Positions 18,072 through 26,790 are shown, numbered from the stretch's first letter. The stretch: DNA of 64,000 nt from DAMCZI01 sp032095175 (GCA_032095175.1 DAMCZI010000004.1:1-64000), one strand, 5' to 3'. Numbers and translations: made by a program. The notes: generated from the sequence alone by a model not told the origin.

Positions 18072-18702
18072 ATGTTCCATCCCCTAATAATTATTTAAAT
18101 AAAAATGTGTTTATGTATATTATCTTATATGCTACTTATTCCTCATATATTTTCCATTTCCTTTTTAAATACCATAATTAACAATTTTAACCTTTACTTA
18201 TGTAACTGGGTTCTTTAACTTGATTAATAGATATAAAAAAAATATACTTGTAATAGAAACAATTAATTATTTTTCTAAATTACATACATTAATAAAACTA
18301 AAAATATGATAATAAATCATTTTAGGAGGTAATACTAGTTAACATAAAAAAATAACATTTTAGCACATCTATGTACAAAAGGAAGGGAGGGTTGACTGGT
18401 TTCTGTGGTAAACGGATGCATATAAACCAAATTTCAGGAAACAATATTAATATAAAGTGCTGTATATTGCTAAGACACGCAGTGAAAGTCGGATATACGT
18501 TAAAACACTTTATATTGAGGGGAAGCTAACAGCTTTAATCTTGCAGGACTTTGTAATGTTATATTTACAAAGGCTTACCTTAAATGGTATACAAGATTTT
18601 AATACAAAAGTATTAACCCTAGTGGTTGAATCCTGTGATACCACCATACTATGCATATAGTATGAAAAGTCATAATGTTATGATTTTAGAAACCAGGGCA
18701 AA
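18072..18702 (+). promoter_or_regulatory. Long structured upstream region of the hutG-like gene
   Basis: About 630 bases without a credible gene. It includes nested inverted repeats at 18451-18514 (TATAAAGTG with CACTTTATA, and inside them GTATAT with ATATAC) and a perfect palindrome CATACTATGCATATAGTATG at 18645-18664 about 40 bases before the start codon. An AGGAGG at about 18324 has no frame behind it. This could be a leader RNA with an operator, but it matches no riboswitch that I know. Confidence 0.35.
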
Positions 18703-19716
18703 ATGTTTAAAAGTAACTACAAACCTACAGATGAATCAGTTTGGTGTGGACGAGTTGATAGTGAGACTAATTATGATGCATTTAGATGGCATCAATGGAT
18801 TAAAAGCATAGATTTAAGATATGATAGCCTCCCTGTCTATACTGGAAAGCTTGGATTTGCTTTTATCGGCTTTTGCTGTGATGAGGGAGTAAAGCAGAAC
18901 AAAGGAAGAACTGGAGCTGCCAATGGTCCTGAAAGTATTAGAAAATCATTATCCAGCCTTCCATGCACTTTTACAAAGGATGTAGAACTTTTTGATGCAG
19001 GAAACATATTATGTGAAAATGCGTCCTTGCAGGAAAGTCAAAGCTTACTCTCAGCTGCAGTGGATAAAATATTAAGTTTAAATTTATTTCCTATCGTTTT
19101 AGGTGGAGGCCACGAAACTACCTTTGGAAACTATAGTGGTATTTTAAACTATTTATCAAAGGATAACCCAAAGCCTAATATAGGCATTATAAACTTTGAT
19201 GCACATTTTGATCTTAGACCATACCCAAATGGAGGCAGCTCTGGAACAATGTTCAGGCAAATATCCGACATTTGCAGGGATAGTGATATGAAATATTCTT
19301 ACTTCTGCCTTGGTATTCAGAAGCACAGTAATACCATTGACTTGTTTAAAACTGCAGACAGGCTGGGGGTAGAATATATACTGGCAAAGGATATTATAAA
19401 CAGCGATGACTGGCATGTTTTTGAGAAATTAGACGATTTTATAAGGCTTCAGGATCACATTTACATAACAATCTGCTCCGATGTATTTTCATCGGCCTTT
19501 GCGCCAGGTGTAAGTGCTGCACAGCCTCTAGGCTTAGATCCTGAAAGGGTATTAAAATTCCTTAAATACATTTTAAGATCCAACAAGGTTGTAAGCTTTG
19601 ACATAGCAGAGGTAGCACCAAGATTTGACCATGATAACGTTACATCAAACCTTGCATCAGTATTGATTTTCTCAATAGTCAATACATTGGCACAGCTTCA
19701 AAATTTGGCAATTTAA
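18703..19716 (+). CDS. hutG: Arginase-family hydrolase, probable formimidoylglutamase
   Basis: 337 residues of the ureohydrolase (arginase/agmatinase/formiminoglutamase) family. Metal-ligand blocks are GGGHETTFG, INFDAHFDLRPY and, late in the chain, TICSDVFSSAFAPGVSA. In arginase the last block is usually DxDxxDP; here it is CxD with SS instead of DP, a form I associate with formimidoylglutamases, so HutG is the best call. It would hydrolyse N-formimidoyl-glutamate in histidine breakdown. No other hut gene is nearby. ATG at 18703 has only a weak AGGG upstream. Confidence 0.75.
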   Translation: MFKSNYKPTDESVWCGRVDSETNYDAFRWHQWIKSIDLRYDSLPVYTGKLGFAFIGFCCDEGVKQNKGRTGAANGPESIRKSLSSLPCTFTKDVELFDAGNILCENASLQESQSLLSAAVDKILSLNLFPIVLGGGHETTFGNYSGILNYLSKDNPKPNIGIINFDAHFDLRPYPNGGSSGTMFRQISDICRDSDMKYSYFCLGIQKHSNTIDLFKTADRLGVEYILAKDIINSDDWHVFEKLDDFIRLQDHIYITICSDVFSSAFAPGVSAAQPLGLDPERVLKFLKYILRSNKVVSFDIAEVAPRFDHDNVTSNLASVLIFSIVNTLAQLQNLAI

Positions 19717-19759
19717 TCAAAAAGCTTAAAATGGGGCTGCACAACAGCTCCATTTATTA

Positions 19760-20305
19760 TCACTCGATTAGCAATTTTTTACTTTTCAAGAAATTATATA
19801 GCTTTTTATTGTATCTAGCATCTTTTGTAGAATCATTTTGGGAATGACAAAAATCAATTCTAATACCATTTTCAATATCCCTTATAATCGGTCCCCTTGG
19901 AAGAGCTGATGAATGTACAGGAAGCTGAAAACGACCGTCATATATTTTTTTACCCTTTAAAAAAATAACAAATCCGTCAGTATACTTTGCTTCTAATAAC
20001 TTAGATCCCCCTGAACGAAATATATCTATGGAATCTGGATTATATTTATAATTTCTTTTTTTCAAAAACTCTGATTTAAAAATAATCTCATGTTTTTGCC
20101 AATGATACTCCTTTATATCATCTCCAGTGAACAAAAGCATGTCACAACTTTTAGGGTTATTTGGTATAGGCTTTAGCACATCAATAGAATAAACCTTTAA
20201 ATCACTAGCCTTAAAACTATTTAAGTAGTACTGTAAGCATATAAATATAATACATCCTAATATAAAAACAATAATCCATTTTAAAACAGACGGCCTTAAA
20301 CGCAT
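19760..20305 (-). CDS. Membrane-anchored protein, unknown
   Basis: About 181 residues from the ATG at 20305, preceded by GGAGGTGG. One N-terminal membrane helix (WIIVFILGCIIFICLQYYL) is followed by an extracytoplasmic domain of about 145 residues without cysteine pairs or catalytic motifs I recognise. It lies 48 bases after the Amj-like gene on the same strand and may be cotranscribed. Confidence 0.6.
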   Translation of the reverse strand: MRLRPSVLKWIIVFILGCIIFICLQYYLNSFKASDLKVYSIDVLKPIPNNPKSCDMLLFTGDDIKEYHWQKHEIIFKSEFLKKRNYKYNPDSIDIFRSGGSKLLEAKYTDGFVIFLKGKKIYDGRFQLPVHSSALPRGPIIRDIENGIRIDFCHSQNDSTKDARYNKKLYNFLKSKKLLIE

Positions 20306-20352
20306 ATATACCACCTCCATTTTAAATAGAATAATTTATATTTAATTATAAA

Positions 20353-21156
20353 TTATATTATACTTGCAATACGTGATATTAGAATAGCTGCCGGAACAAG
20401 CAATAATTGAGCAGCTATAGTTCCAAGGATTCTGCTGCTAACCATAAACATTATACATCTGCTAAAATCTGCTTCAGTTCTTTTGCCTAACATTACATCA
20501 TCTGTCATCATTGATAAATTGGGATCAATGAATATACTTAATAATATCGTTGCTACACCATTAACAACAGGATTTAAGTAACTACATGTGGTACGGAATT
20601 TAGGAATTAATGCTCCAGCAAATAAGCTTGAAATTGAAGAAGTTGTTAAAAACGCAGTAGCAATAATGTTAAATACTATAATCTTTTTAGGCATTCTTTC
20701 AAATCTTCTAAGCTGCTTGATATTCTGCTTTGAAGGTATTTTAATACACCTTCTAAATTGAACTATACCTGATTTTGAAAAGCCATGAAGCATGAGTTTA
20801 GGAATCGATCTGTGAATATTAAAGGATTCTATAGCTTTACATAAGATTCTCTGAAATGATGGAATAAAAATAGCACCACATATAGTCCCCAAAGTGGCAG
20901 ATATTAAAATATATCTAAATATTATTAACAAATTACCCGTTGTTCCTTCTTTAATACTAATATCCACCGTTTTTGCAAGAAGTGTACCCTGCAGCGTATT
21001 AGCAACACTTGAACCAAGAGAAAAAACACTATAAATAGAACCAGAAATAGCTAATTTTCCAGTTTTAACTCCTGCTGTTCTTGAACAATAGGCTAATGTT
21101 CCAATAAAGTTTATAATAAAAGTCATAACTAAAACGATTATTATCTTCGTATTCAA
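20353..21156 (-). CDS. amj: Lipid II flippase Amj family protein
   Basis: 267 residues with about six membrane helices. The N terminus TFIINFIGTLAYCSRTAGVKTGK and the following SVANTLQGTLLAKTVD are the signature blocks of Amj (YdaH in Bacillus subtilis), the alternate lipid II flippase that can replace MurJ. ATG at 21156 follows AAAGGAGG. It would move the peptidoglycan precursor across the membrane. No cell-wall cluster surrounds it; in B. subtilis amj responds to envelope stress through SigM, but I see no such promoter here. Confidence 0.8.
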   Translation of the reverse strand: MNTKIIIVLVMTFIINFIGTLAYCSRTAGVKTGKLAISGSIYSVFSLGSSVANTLQGTLLAKTVDISIKEGTTGNLLIIFRYILISATLGTICGAIFIPSFQRILCKAIESFNIHRSIPKLMLHGFSKSGIVQFRRCIKIPSKQNIKQLRRFERMPKKIIVFNIIATAFLTTSSISSLFAGALIPKFRTTCSYLNPVVNGVATILLSIFIDPNLSMMTDDVMLGKRTEADFSRCIMFMVSSRILGTIAAQLLLVPAAILISRIASII

Positions 21157-21604
21157 AAATAATTGCCTCCTTTGTATATGAGATTAATTTATTCTACAAA
21201 TGTAAACATATATACTAATTCTCTAATATTACCAAAAACCCTTCCCAGTAATTCAAATATTATATCTATTTTAATTCCACTAAAGATAATACAATTGGGA
21301 ATATGCAGCAAATAAATCAGGGAATATAATTCTCCATAAATGCTTAGAGTTGAGCAATGTAGAAGTATACAGATAAGTTTACAAAACATTTATTTATGTA
21401 ACGTTAACAGCCATTGCTTTAAGTTCCTGTGTAAAAAGCTTAACCATATATAAAAAAATCAACCTCATCCTGCTATTTCAAACATCCTAACAAATCAGTT
21501 TATCAAGGCTATTTGAAATAGTGGAATATAGTCGATTCTTATACTTTCTATACAATTAACAATTCATCAACATGCTATGAAACACATCTTTACAATGTAC
21601 TTAT
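21157..21604. other. Intergenic region with an inverted partial repeat
   Basis: 448 bases upstream of amj and downstream of the aegerolysin-like genes. An antisense copy of the left part of the two-hairpin repeat lies at 21333-21367 (CATAAATGCTTAGAGTTGAG, then CAATGTAGAAG). No credible gene is present; a 66-codon frame on the minus strand has no ribosome binding site. Confidence 0.5.
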
Positions 21605-21964
21605 TTACTTAGCTGTCTTATAAAACGCTATAGTACATGATGAATCATGATGCTGCAGATTATCATTCTCTAATTTTGAATCATAAGGTCCACTTGCATT
21701 ATGTTCAACTACTGTCTTCGATGAACCATAAGGCTTGTCAAAACTAACCATACACATTCCATCTTGATTTTTATAAGTAAATTTACCAGTTGTTCCAATA
21801 AGAGCACCATCTCTATTACCAGCTTTAATTACACATGAGGCTCCAGTACCTATATTTTGGACAGGTTCATTAATCCATTTTCCATGCTCTAAGTTCTCAT
21901 TTTCCAGGTATAATATATTTCCAGTATCATTTTGGATAGTTATAGTTATTGTTCTCGTGCTCAT
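21605..21964 (-). CDS. Aegerolysin-like protein 2
   Basis: 119 residues, no signal peptide, beta-rich. Family landmarks are TITIQNDTGNILYLENENLEHGKW, GNRDGALIGTTGKFTY and VSFDKPYGSSKTVVE, matching the aegerolysin fold (small lipid-binding, sometimes haemolytic proteins; the Paraclostridium bifermentans Cbm17 proteins are examples from this bacterial group). It lies 10 bases after its paralogue and shares about 40-45% identity with it by eye. ATG at 21964 follows GGGGGG. Likely a lipid-binding or toxin-helper protein; no partner MACPF gene is visible here. Confidence 0.7.
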   Translation of the reverse strand: MSTRTITITIQNDTGNILYLENENLEHGKWINEPVQNIGTGASCVIKAGNRDGALIGTTGKFTYKNQDGMCMVSFDKPYGSSKTVVEHNASGPYDSKLENDNLQHHDSSCTIAFYKTAK

Positions 21965-21974
21965 ATTTTCCCCC

Positions 21975-22328
21975 CTATATCTTAGAAAAAATAACTGTCA
22001 CACTTGAATGGTGTCCACTTACATCTCCTTGCAATTCATGCTTGTACCCCATTGGGCAGCTTGCATCTACGTTAGTATGGCCTGAACCATAGGGTTTATC
22101 AAAGGATATTGTAAATGACCCTAAAGTTTTTTCACTTTCCCATCTAGTTACGCCTGTTACGCCAATTAATGCTCCATCTCTGCTTTCAGCTTTCCAAAAA
22201 CAGTTTCCTGCTGATTGAATGTCAGTAGGTGCAGTGTCCCATTTTCCATGGTTAAGTTCATAGTTTTTTATTACAAGTTTTTCACCAGTTCTATTTTCTA
22301 CAGTAACAGCAATTGATCTATACCCCAT
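21975..22328 (-). CDS. Aegerolysin-like protein 1
   Basis: 117 residues with the same plan as the downstream paralogue: IAVTVENRTGEKLVIKNYEL, then HGKWDTAP, SRDGALIGVTG, and ITISFDKPYGSGHTNVD followed by CPMGYKHEL. ATG at 22328 follows AAGGAGG. First gene of a tandem pair, preceded by a perfect inverted repeat. Aegerolysins are made in bulk during sporulation or stationary phase in several producers and bind membrane lipids; the role here is inferred only from the family. Confidence 0.7.
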   Translation of the reverse strand: MGYRSIAVTVENRTGEKLVIKNYELNHGKWDTAPTDIQSAGNCFWKAESRDGALIGVTGVTRWESEKTLGSFTISFDKPYGSGHTNVDASCPMGYKHELQGDVSGHHSSVTVIFSKI

Positions 22329-22365
22329 ACAAACCTCCTTAAAGTATAATTTAAGTATCTAATCC

Positions 22366-22390
22366 TATAAACGATACTACATCGTTTATA
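22366..22390. promoter_or_regulatory. Operator-like palindrome upstream of the aegerolysin pair
   Basis: TATAAACGAT and ATCGTTTATA form a perfect 10-base inverted repeat with a 5-base centre, 38 bases upstream of the first aegerolysin start. No T run follows, so a regulator binding site is more likely than a terminator. Confidence 0.45.
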
Positions 22391-22501
22391 CTTTTTATAT
22401 ATATTCTATAGGTCTTAGATTATTACTAAAATTAATGGCTATGATGCTTTAAGCAGCATTGAGTTTATATCTATATAATGTAGTGAAAACAATATTAATA
22501 A

Positions 22502-22520
22502 GGATGCCTTTTGGGCATCC
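22502..22520 (-). terminator. Terminator of the acc operon
   Basis: GGATGCC pairs with GGCATCC around a short loop, immediately after the accA stop codon on the minus strand, followed by TTATTAATATTGTTTT. Confidence 0.65.
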
Positions 22521-23465
22521 CTATTCCATAAATACACCTATACTTCTTATTCTTTTATATCTATTTTCTATTAATTCATCCCTATCCTGCCTTTTAAGAT
22601 TAACAAGATTCTTATAGATTACATTTTTAACATTTTCAACTGTTGCCTTTGTGTCGTTGTGTGCTCCTCCAAGGGGTTCCTTTATAATTCCATCAATTAC
22701 ATGAAGTTCAAGAAGATCCTGTGCTGTTAGCCTAAGATATTGCGCTGCTTCCTCTGCCCTTGATGCATCCTTTAGAAGGATTGAGGCACAGCCTTCTGGG
22801 GATATAACTGAGTATATGGAGTTTTCAAGCATTAAAACCCTGTCAGCAACTCCAAGGGCAAGTGCTCCTCCACTCCCTCCTTCCCCTATTACAATAGATA
22901 TAACAGGTGTCTTCAAATCAGACATCTCTAGGAGGTTCTTTGCTATTGCTTCTCCCTGACCTCTTTCTTCTGCACCTATTCCACAGTAGGCACCTGGAGT
23001 ATCTATAAGACAAATTACAGGACGGTTAAATTTTTCTGCCTGCTTCATAAGTCTTAATGCTTTTCTGTAGCCTTCTGGGTGAGGCATTCCAAAGTTTCTA
23101 TATATGTTTTCTTCAGTTGTCCTTCCCTTTGCATGGCTTATAAAGGTTACTGCTATACCATTTAAATACCCTACTCCAGAAACTATTGCGCCATCATCCC
23201 TAAAGCCTCTATCCCCATGAAGTTCTAAAAAGCCCTCAAGCATTCCATCTATATAATCCTGATAGTTAGGTCTGTTTTTATGTCTCGCTATTTGAACTCT
23301 CTGCCATGGTGAAAGATTTGAGTAAAGCTTACCCATTATCTCTTTTTTTTCTTGGATTAATTCCGCATATTCACCTGAAAGATCGATCCCTGTCGATTCT
23401 ATAAATTCCTTAACTGCTTGTATCTTTTTATCTATCTCTAATAGCCTTGCTTCTAAGTCACTCAA
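22521..23465 (-). CDS. accA: Acetyl-CoA carboxylase carboxyltransferase subunit alpha
   Basis: About 314 residues from the TTG at 23465, which follows GGAGGTGAT (this site overlaps the accD stop); the longer frame would run into accD. Recognisable blocks are WQRVQIARHKNRPNYQDYI, HGDRGFRDDGAIVSGVG, GMPHPEGYRKALRLMKQAEK, LIDTPGAYCGIGAEERGQGE and GEGGSGGALALGVADRVLM. With AccD it transfers the carboxyl group from carboxybiotin to acetyl-CoA, giving malonyl-CoA for fatty acid synthesis. Last gene of accBCDA, four bases after accD. Confidence 0.97.
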   Translation of the reverse strand: MSDLEARLLEIDKKIQAVKEFIESTGIDLSGEYAELIQEKKEIMGKLYSNLSPWQRVQIARHKNRPNYQDYIDGMLEGFLELHGDRGFRDDGAIVSGVGYLNGIAVTFISHAKGRTTEENIYRNFGMPHPEGYRKALRLMKQAEKFNRPVICLIDTPGAYCGIGAEERGQGEAIAKNLLEMSDLKTPVISIVIGEGGSGGALALGVADRVLMLENSIYSVISPEGCASILLKDASRAEEAAQYLRLTAQDLLELHVIDGIIKEPLGGAHNDTKATVENVKNVIYKNLVNLKRQDRDELIENRYKRIRSIGVFME

Positions 23466-23469
23466 AATA

Positions 23470-24348
23470 TCACCTCCTGTGAAGTTCAAGGAGCGAACCT
23501 AGTGTATTTTTCATATCTAATCTATTTACAATCATATCTACAAAACCATGCTCCAATGAAAATTCTGCACTCTGAAAGGTTTCAGGAAGCTTCTGTCTTA
23601 TAGTCTGCTCTATAACTCTTTTACCTGCAAAGCCTATGGTTGCTTCTGGTTCTGCGATTATTATATCTCCTAAGGATGCATAGCTTGCAGTAACCCCTCC
23701 TGTTGTTGGGTCTGTTAAAACACTTATATACAGAAGTCCTGCATTTGAATGTCTTTTTACAGAAGCAGATACCTTAGCCATCTGGGAAAGTGAAAGCATT
23801 CCTTCCTGCATTCTTGCTCCACCTGAAACGGAAAATATTACAGCTGGAAGCCTTAACTCTACTGCTCTTTCAAGCATTCTGGAGAGCTTTTCTCCTACAA
23901 CGCTTCCCATGGACCCCATAATAAATTTCCAGTCCATAACTCCAAAACACACTGGATTTCCATTTATCAATGCCTTTCCTGTAAGAACCCCCTCTTTTAA
24001 ATCCAAGCTCTTTCCAAGTTCATTTATCTTTTTAGCATAGCCTGGATATTCAAGAGGATTTAAGCTTCTCATATCTTCATCAAAATATTCAACTGAATTA
24101 TCATCAAAGGTTACATCTATCCTCTGTTTACTGTCAAGTCTAAAATGATGACCACATTTAGGACATACATTCATGTTTTCTAAGAGATCCTCATTTATTA
24201 AAATTTCTCCACAAGCTGTACATTTAGTAAACATATCGGTATCGTAGCTTTCTGAATCTATATTATGAACAGTAGTTTCCTCAGGTTTTCCTGTAAGCTT
24301 TATTGTGGCATATTTTCTTTTAACGAATATATCCTTCCACATAATCAT
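23470..24348 (-). CDS. accD: Acetyl-CoA carboxylase carboxyltransferase subunit beta
   Basis: 292 residues. The N-terminal zinc ribbon is CTACG..CPKCG (about residues 38-61). The crotonase-like core shows MGSMGSVVGEKLSR, FSVSGGARMQEGMLSLSQMAK, LTDPTTGGVTASYASLGDI and EPEATIGFAGKRVIEQTI. It pairs with AccA to form the carboxyltransferase. The start at 24348 overlaps the accC stop as ATGA, so translation is coupled. Confidence 0.97.
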   Translation of the reverse strand: MIMWKDIFVKRKYATIKLTGKPEETTVHNIDSESYDTDMFTKCTACGEILINEDLLENMNVCPKCGHHFRLDSKQRIDVTFDDNSVEYFDEDMRSLNPLEYPGYAKKINELGKSLDLKEGVLTGKALINGNPVCFGVMDWKFIMGSMGSVVGEKLSRMLERAVELRLPAVIFSVSGGARMQEGMLSLSQMAKVSASVKRHSNAGLLYISVLTDPTTGGVTASYASLGDIIIAEPEATIGFAGKRVIEQTIRQKLPETFQSAEFSLEHGFVDMIVNRLDMKNTLGSLLELHRR

Positions 24349-25697
24349 TCACCCTGCTTCTTAAGCCATTTTTCAATATAGGATGTGTCATAGTTATTGT
24401 TTCTAACATCATCCAAAGATATAAGCTTTATTAAAAATTCTATATTTGTTTCAACGCCATCAACTACAAATTCTGTAAGAGCCCTTTTCATCTTAGCTAT
24501 TGCTTCATCCCTGTTTTTTCCATGAACTATAAGCTTTGCAATCATTGAGTCATAGTATGGCGGTATGGAATAATCCTGGTATATCGCACTATCAACCCTT
24601 ACTCCAAAGCCTCCAGGGGTATGAAAGGTTGTAACCTTCCCGGGGCTTGGTCTAAAATTAAAACTTGGGTTTTCAGCATTTATTCTGCATTCAATTGAAT
24701 GTCCATTGATTCTTACATCCTCCTGACTGCATGAGAGCTTTTCTCCCGCTGCAACCCTTATCTGTTCCTTTATTATATCTATTCCAGTTATAAGCTCCGT
24801 TACAGGATGCTCAACCTGAACTCTTGTATTCATCTCCATGAAGTAGAAATTTCTATTTCTATCAAATAAAAACTCTACTGTTCCTGCACCTTCATAATTA
24901 CATGCTCTTGCTGCATTTACTGCTGCATTTCCCATTTTCTCTCTCAAGTCATCATTAAGTATTATAGATGGTGCCTCCTCTAAAACCTTCTGGTTTCTTC
25001 TCTGAAGAGAACAGTCCCTTTCTCCTAAGTGAATTATATTTCCATGGCTGTCTGCAAGTATCTGAAACTCTATATGTCTAGGGGTTTCTATGAATTTTTC
25101 AATGTATAGCGCATCATCATTAAAGGAAGTTTTTGATTCCTGCTGGCATATTCCAAAGAGAGATTCAAATTCATCATCCTTTCTTACAATCCTCATCCCT
25201 CTTCCGCCTCCACCACTTGAGGCCTTTATCATAACAGGATATCCTATTTCCCTTGCTATTCCAATTCCATCTTCTGCTTTGTATATCTTACCCTCGGAAC
25301 CTGGAACTATTGGAACTCCGGCCTTTTTCATTGTTTCTCTGGCTGTTGCCTTATCTCCCATTAAATCCATTGCATATGGACTTGGTCCTATAAATTTTAT
25401 TCCTGCTGATTCACATAGAGATGCAAACTTTGAGTTCTCAGACAGAAATCCAAATCCCGGATGAATTGCTTCTGCACCTGTAATCTGGGCTGCTGTAATT
25501 ACTGCTGGTATATTCAAGTAGCTTTTTCTGGACTCAGCAGGTCCAAGACATACAGCCTTATCAGCCATATAAACATGCATGCTTTCCTTATCTGCCTCTG
25601 AATACACTGCAACGGTTTCAATCCCCATTTCCATACAGGCTCTTATTATCCTTACTGCAATCTCGCCTCTATTGGCAATAAGTATCCTTTTAAACAT
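24345..25697 (-). CDS. accC: Acetyl-CoA carboxylase, biotin carboxylase subunit
   Basis: 450 residues, the standard length. ATP-grasp enzyme with N-terminal KRILIANRGEIAVRIIRAC, the glycine-rich loop KASSGGGGRGMRI, EKFIETPRHIEFQILAD, ERDCSLQRRNQKVLEEAPS and MNTRVQVEHPVTE. It carboxylates biotin on AccB using bicarbonate and ATP. ATG at 25697 follows AGGAAGG, two bases after the accB stop. Confidence 0.98.
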   Translation of the reverse strand: MFKRILIANRGEIAVRIIRACMEMGIETVAVYSEADKESMHVYMADKAVCLGPAESRKSYLNIPAVITAAQITGAEAIHPGFGFLSENSKFASLCESAGIKFIGPSPYAMDLMGDKATARETMKKAGVPIVPGSEGKIYKAEDGIGIAREIGYPVMIKASSGGGGRGMRIVRKDDEFESLFGICQQESKTSFNDDALYIEKFIETPRHIEFQILADSHGNIIHLGERDCSLQRRNQKVLEEAPSIILNDDLREKMGNAAVNAARACNYEGAGTVEFLFDRNRNFYFMEMNTRVQVEHPVTELITGIDIIKEQIRVAAGEKLSCSQEDVRINGHSIECRINAENPSFNFRPSPGKVTTFHTPGGFGVRVDSAIYQDYSIPPYYDSMIAKLIVHGKNRDEAIAKMKRALTEFVVDGVETNIEFLIKLISLDDVRNNNYDTSYIEKWLKKQGE

Positions 25698-25699
25698 AA

Positions 25700-26149
25700 T
25701 TACACCTTCCTCACTTTAAAAAGAGGTTGGTTGTATTCAACTGGAGACATATTTTCAACAAGTACATCAACAATTTCTCCATCAACATCTGAGGTGATCT
25801 CATTCATCATCTTCATTGCCTCAACAATACATAATACATCTCCCTTTTTTATCTTGCTTCCAACCTTGGCATAAGCCTCAGCCTCAGGAGAAGATGAGGA
25901 ATAGAATGTTCCTAATATGGGGGATTGAATAAAATAAAAATCCTCATCCTCCCCCTTTGCTTCAGCCTGTTCTTTATCTACAACTATTTCAGGTATTTCC
26001 ACTTTTCTATTTTCTTCTCTTTTTATTTCTTCAACAATTGTCGTACTCTTTTTCATCGATATTGAAAAATTATCGATATCAAGCTTAAATTCAGTTATTC
26101 CGCTGGAATCTATAAGCTTTACGAGCTCCTTTATTTCATTAAATTCCAT
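25700..26149 (-). CDS. accB: Biotin carboxyl carrier protein of acetyl-CoA carboxylase
   Basis: About 149 residues from the ATG at 26149, with GGAGG upstream; an in-frame GTG further upstream would place the start before the binding site. The N-terminal domain begins MEFNEIKELVKLIDSS, a flexible Glu/Lys-rich linker follows, and the C-terminal biotinyl domain carries the lysine in VEAMKMMNEI. First gene of accBCDA; its promoter region carries a FapR-like operator. Confidence 0.96.
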   Translation of the reverse strand: MEFNEIKELVKLIDSSGITEFKLDIDNFSISMKKSTTIVEEIKREENRKVEIPEIVVDKEQAEAKGEDEDFYFIQSPILGTFYSSSSPEAEAYAKVGSKIKKGDVLCIVEAMKMMNEITSDVDGEIVDVLVENMSPVEYNQPLFKVRKV

Positions 26150-26173
26150 CCTAAACCTCCACATAACCAAATA

Positions 26174-26190
26174 TTATTACCTGGTATTAA
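26174..26190 (-). promoter_or_regulatory. FapR-like operator of the acc operon
   Basis: Read on the plus strand it is TTATTACCTGGTATTAA, a 17-base near-palindrome closely matching the FapR box of Bacillus (TTAGTACCTAGTCTTAA type; 14 of 17 by eye). It sits just downstream of the proposed start of transcription, so binding would block transcription until malonyl-CoA rises. No fapR gene is in the window. Confidence 0.6.
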
Positions 26191-26199
26191 TCCCTATTA

Positions 26200-26229
26200 A
26201 TTATATCATATTATAGCAACTCATATCAA
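26200..26229 (-). promoter_or_regulatory. Promoter of the acc operon
   Basis: On the minus strand TTGATA (26224-26229) is followed after 18 bases by TATAAT (26200-26205). The start of transcription would fall at about 26192, next to the FapR-like operator. Confidence 0.6.
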
Positions 26230-26284
26230 TAACTTCCATATCCCAAAAGAAGGCAAGTAAGAGCAAATTAAATCATATACATAC

Positions 26285-26313
26285 AAAAAATGAACCCCGA
26301 GGGTTCATTTTTT
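26285..26313 (-). terminator. Terminator
   Basis: AAATGAACCC pairs with GGGTTCATTT, with A and T runs on both sides, directly after the stop codon of the minus-strand gene ending at 26315. Confidence 0.85.
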
Positions 26314-26314
26314 G

Positions 26315-26551
26315 TTACTTTAACCCATTATTTCTAAATCCCATATCAACATCAGTTGCCTTTCCATCATTTATATCCCTTTTGTCCATCATATTGTTAA
26401 TGTCTTCTGTCCTTCTTCTCTGTTCTTCAGGAGTCATCCATGAATAGAGTGGCGGAAGCATTTCACCATAAAGGTTAAGGTTATAATTTCTATCCTTTTC
26501 CTTTATCCCCTCATACCTAGACCTTTCTTCCTTATCCTTTCTAGTCTTCAT
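26315..26551 (-). CDS. Small charged protein, unknown
   Basis: 78 residues, highly charged, no membrane segment (MKTRKDKEERSRYEGIKEKD at the N terminus, then MLPPLYSWMTPEEQRRRTED). ATG at 26551 overlaps the region just after the preceding gene, with GGAAGGAA upstream. It is two bases after the stop of the neighbouring small gene, so the two form one operon. I recognise no family. Confidence 0.6.
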   Translation of the reverse strand: MKTRKDKEERSRYEGIKEKDRNYNLNLYGEMLPPLYSWMTPEEQRRRTEDINNMMDKRDINDGKATDVDMGFRNNGLK

Positions 26552-26553
26552 TT

Positions 26554-26790
26554 CTATTCCTTCCTTCTGGCTATTATATTATAGCTCCCACTGTCATGTC
26601 CTCCCTTTGTTGTAACATTAAATTCATTCTTATCTAAAACATTGTATATTGTATCCAATTGATCTGATCCCCTTCCATCAACAGATATAACCAGTTCATC
26701 ATCCTGACTTAATATGCTTAGGAGATTGTATAGTTTATCTGTATCAACGGGACGCATCCCACCTTCCATGTTTATCCTGTAATCTGACAT
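26554..26790 (-). CDS. Small protein, unknown
   Basis: 78 residues, soluble, with an alpha/beta pattern: DTDKLYNLLSILSQDDELVI, SVDGRGSDQLDTIYNVL, and a final YNIIARRKE. ATG at 26790 follows GGAGG. The size and alternation recall TusA-like or small nucleotide-binding folds but without their Cys motif, so this is only a resemblance. First gene of a two-gene operon. Confidence 0.55.
   Translation of the reverse strand: MSDYRINMEGGMRPVDTDKLYNLLSILSQDDELVISVDGRGSDQLDTIYNVLDKNEFNVTTKGGHDSGSYNIIARRKE

Noticed and set aside
18457..18811. Two short plus-strand frames before hutG
   Set aside because: No binding sites, no recognisable domains, and they cross the inverted repeats.
21189..21389. 66-codon minus-strand frame upstream of amj
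   Set aside because: No Shine-Dalgarno sequence, and part of it is the antisense partial repeat.
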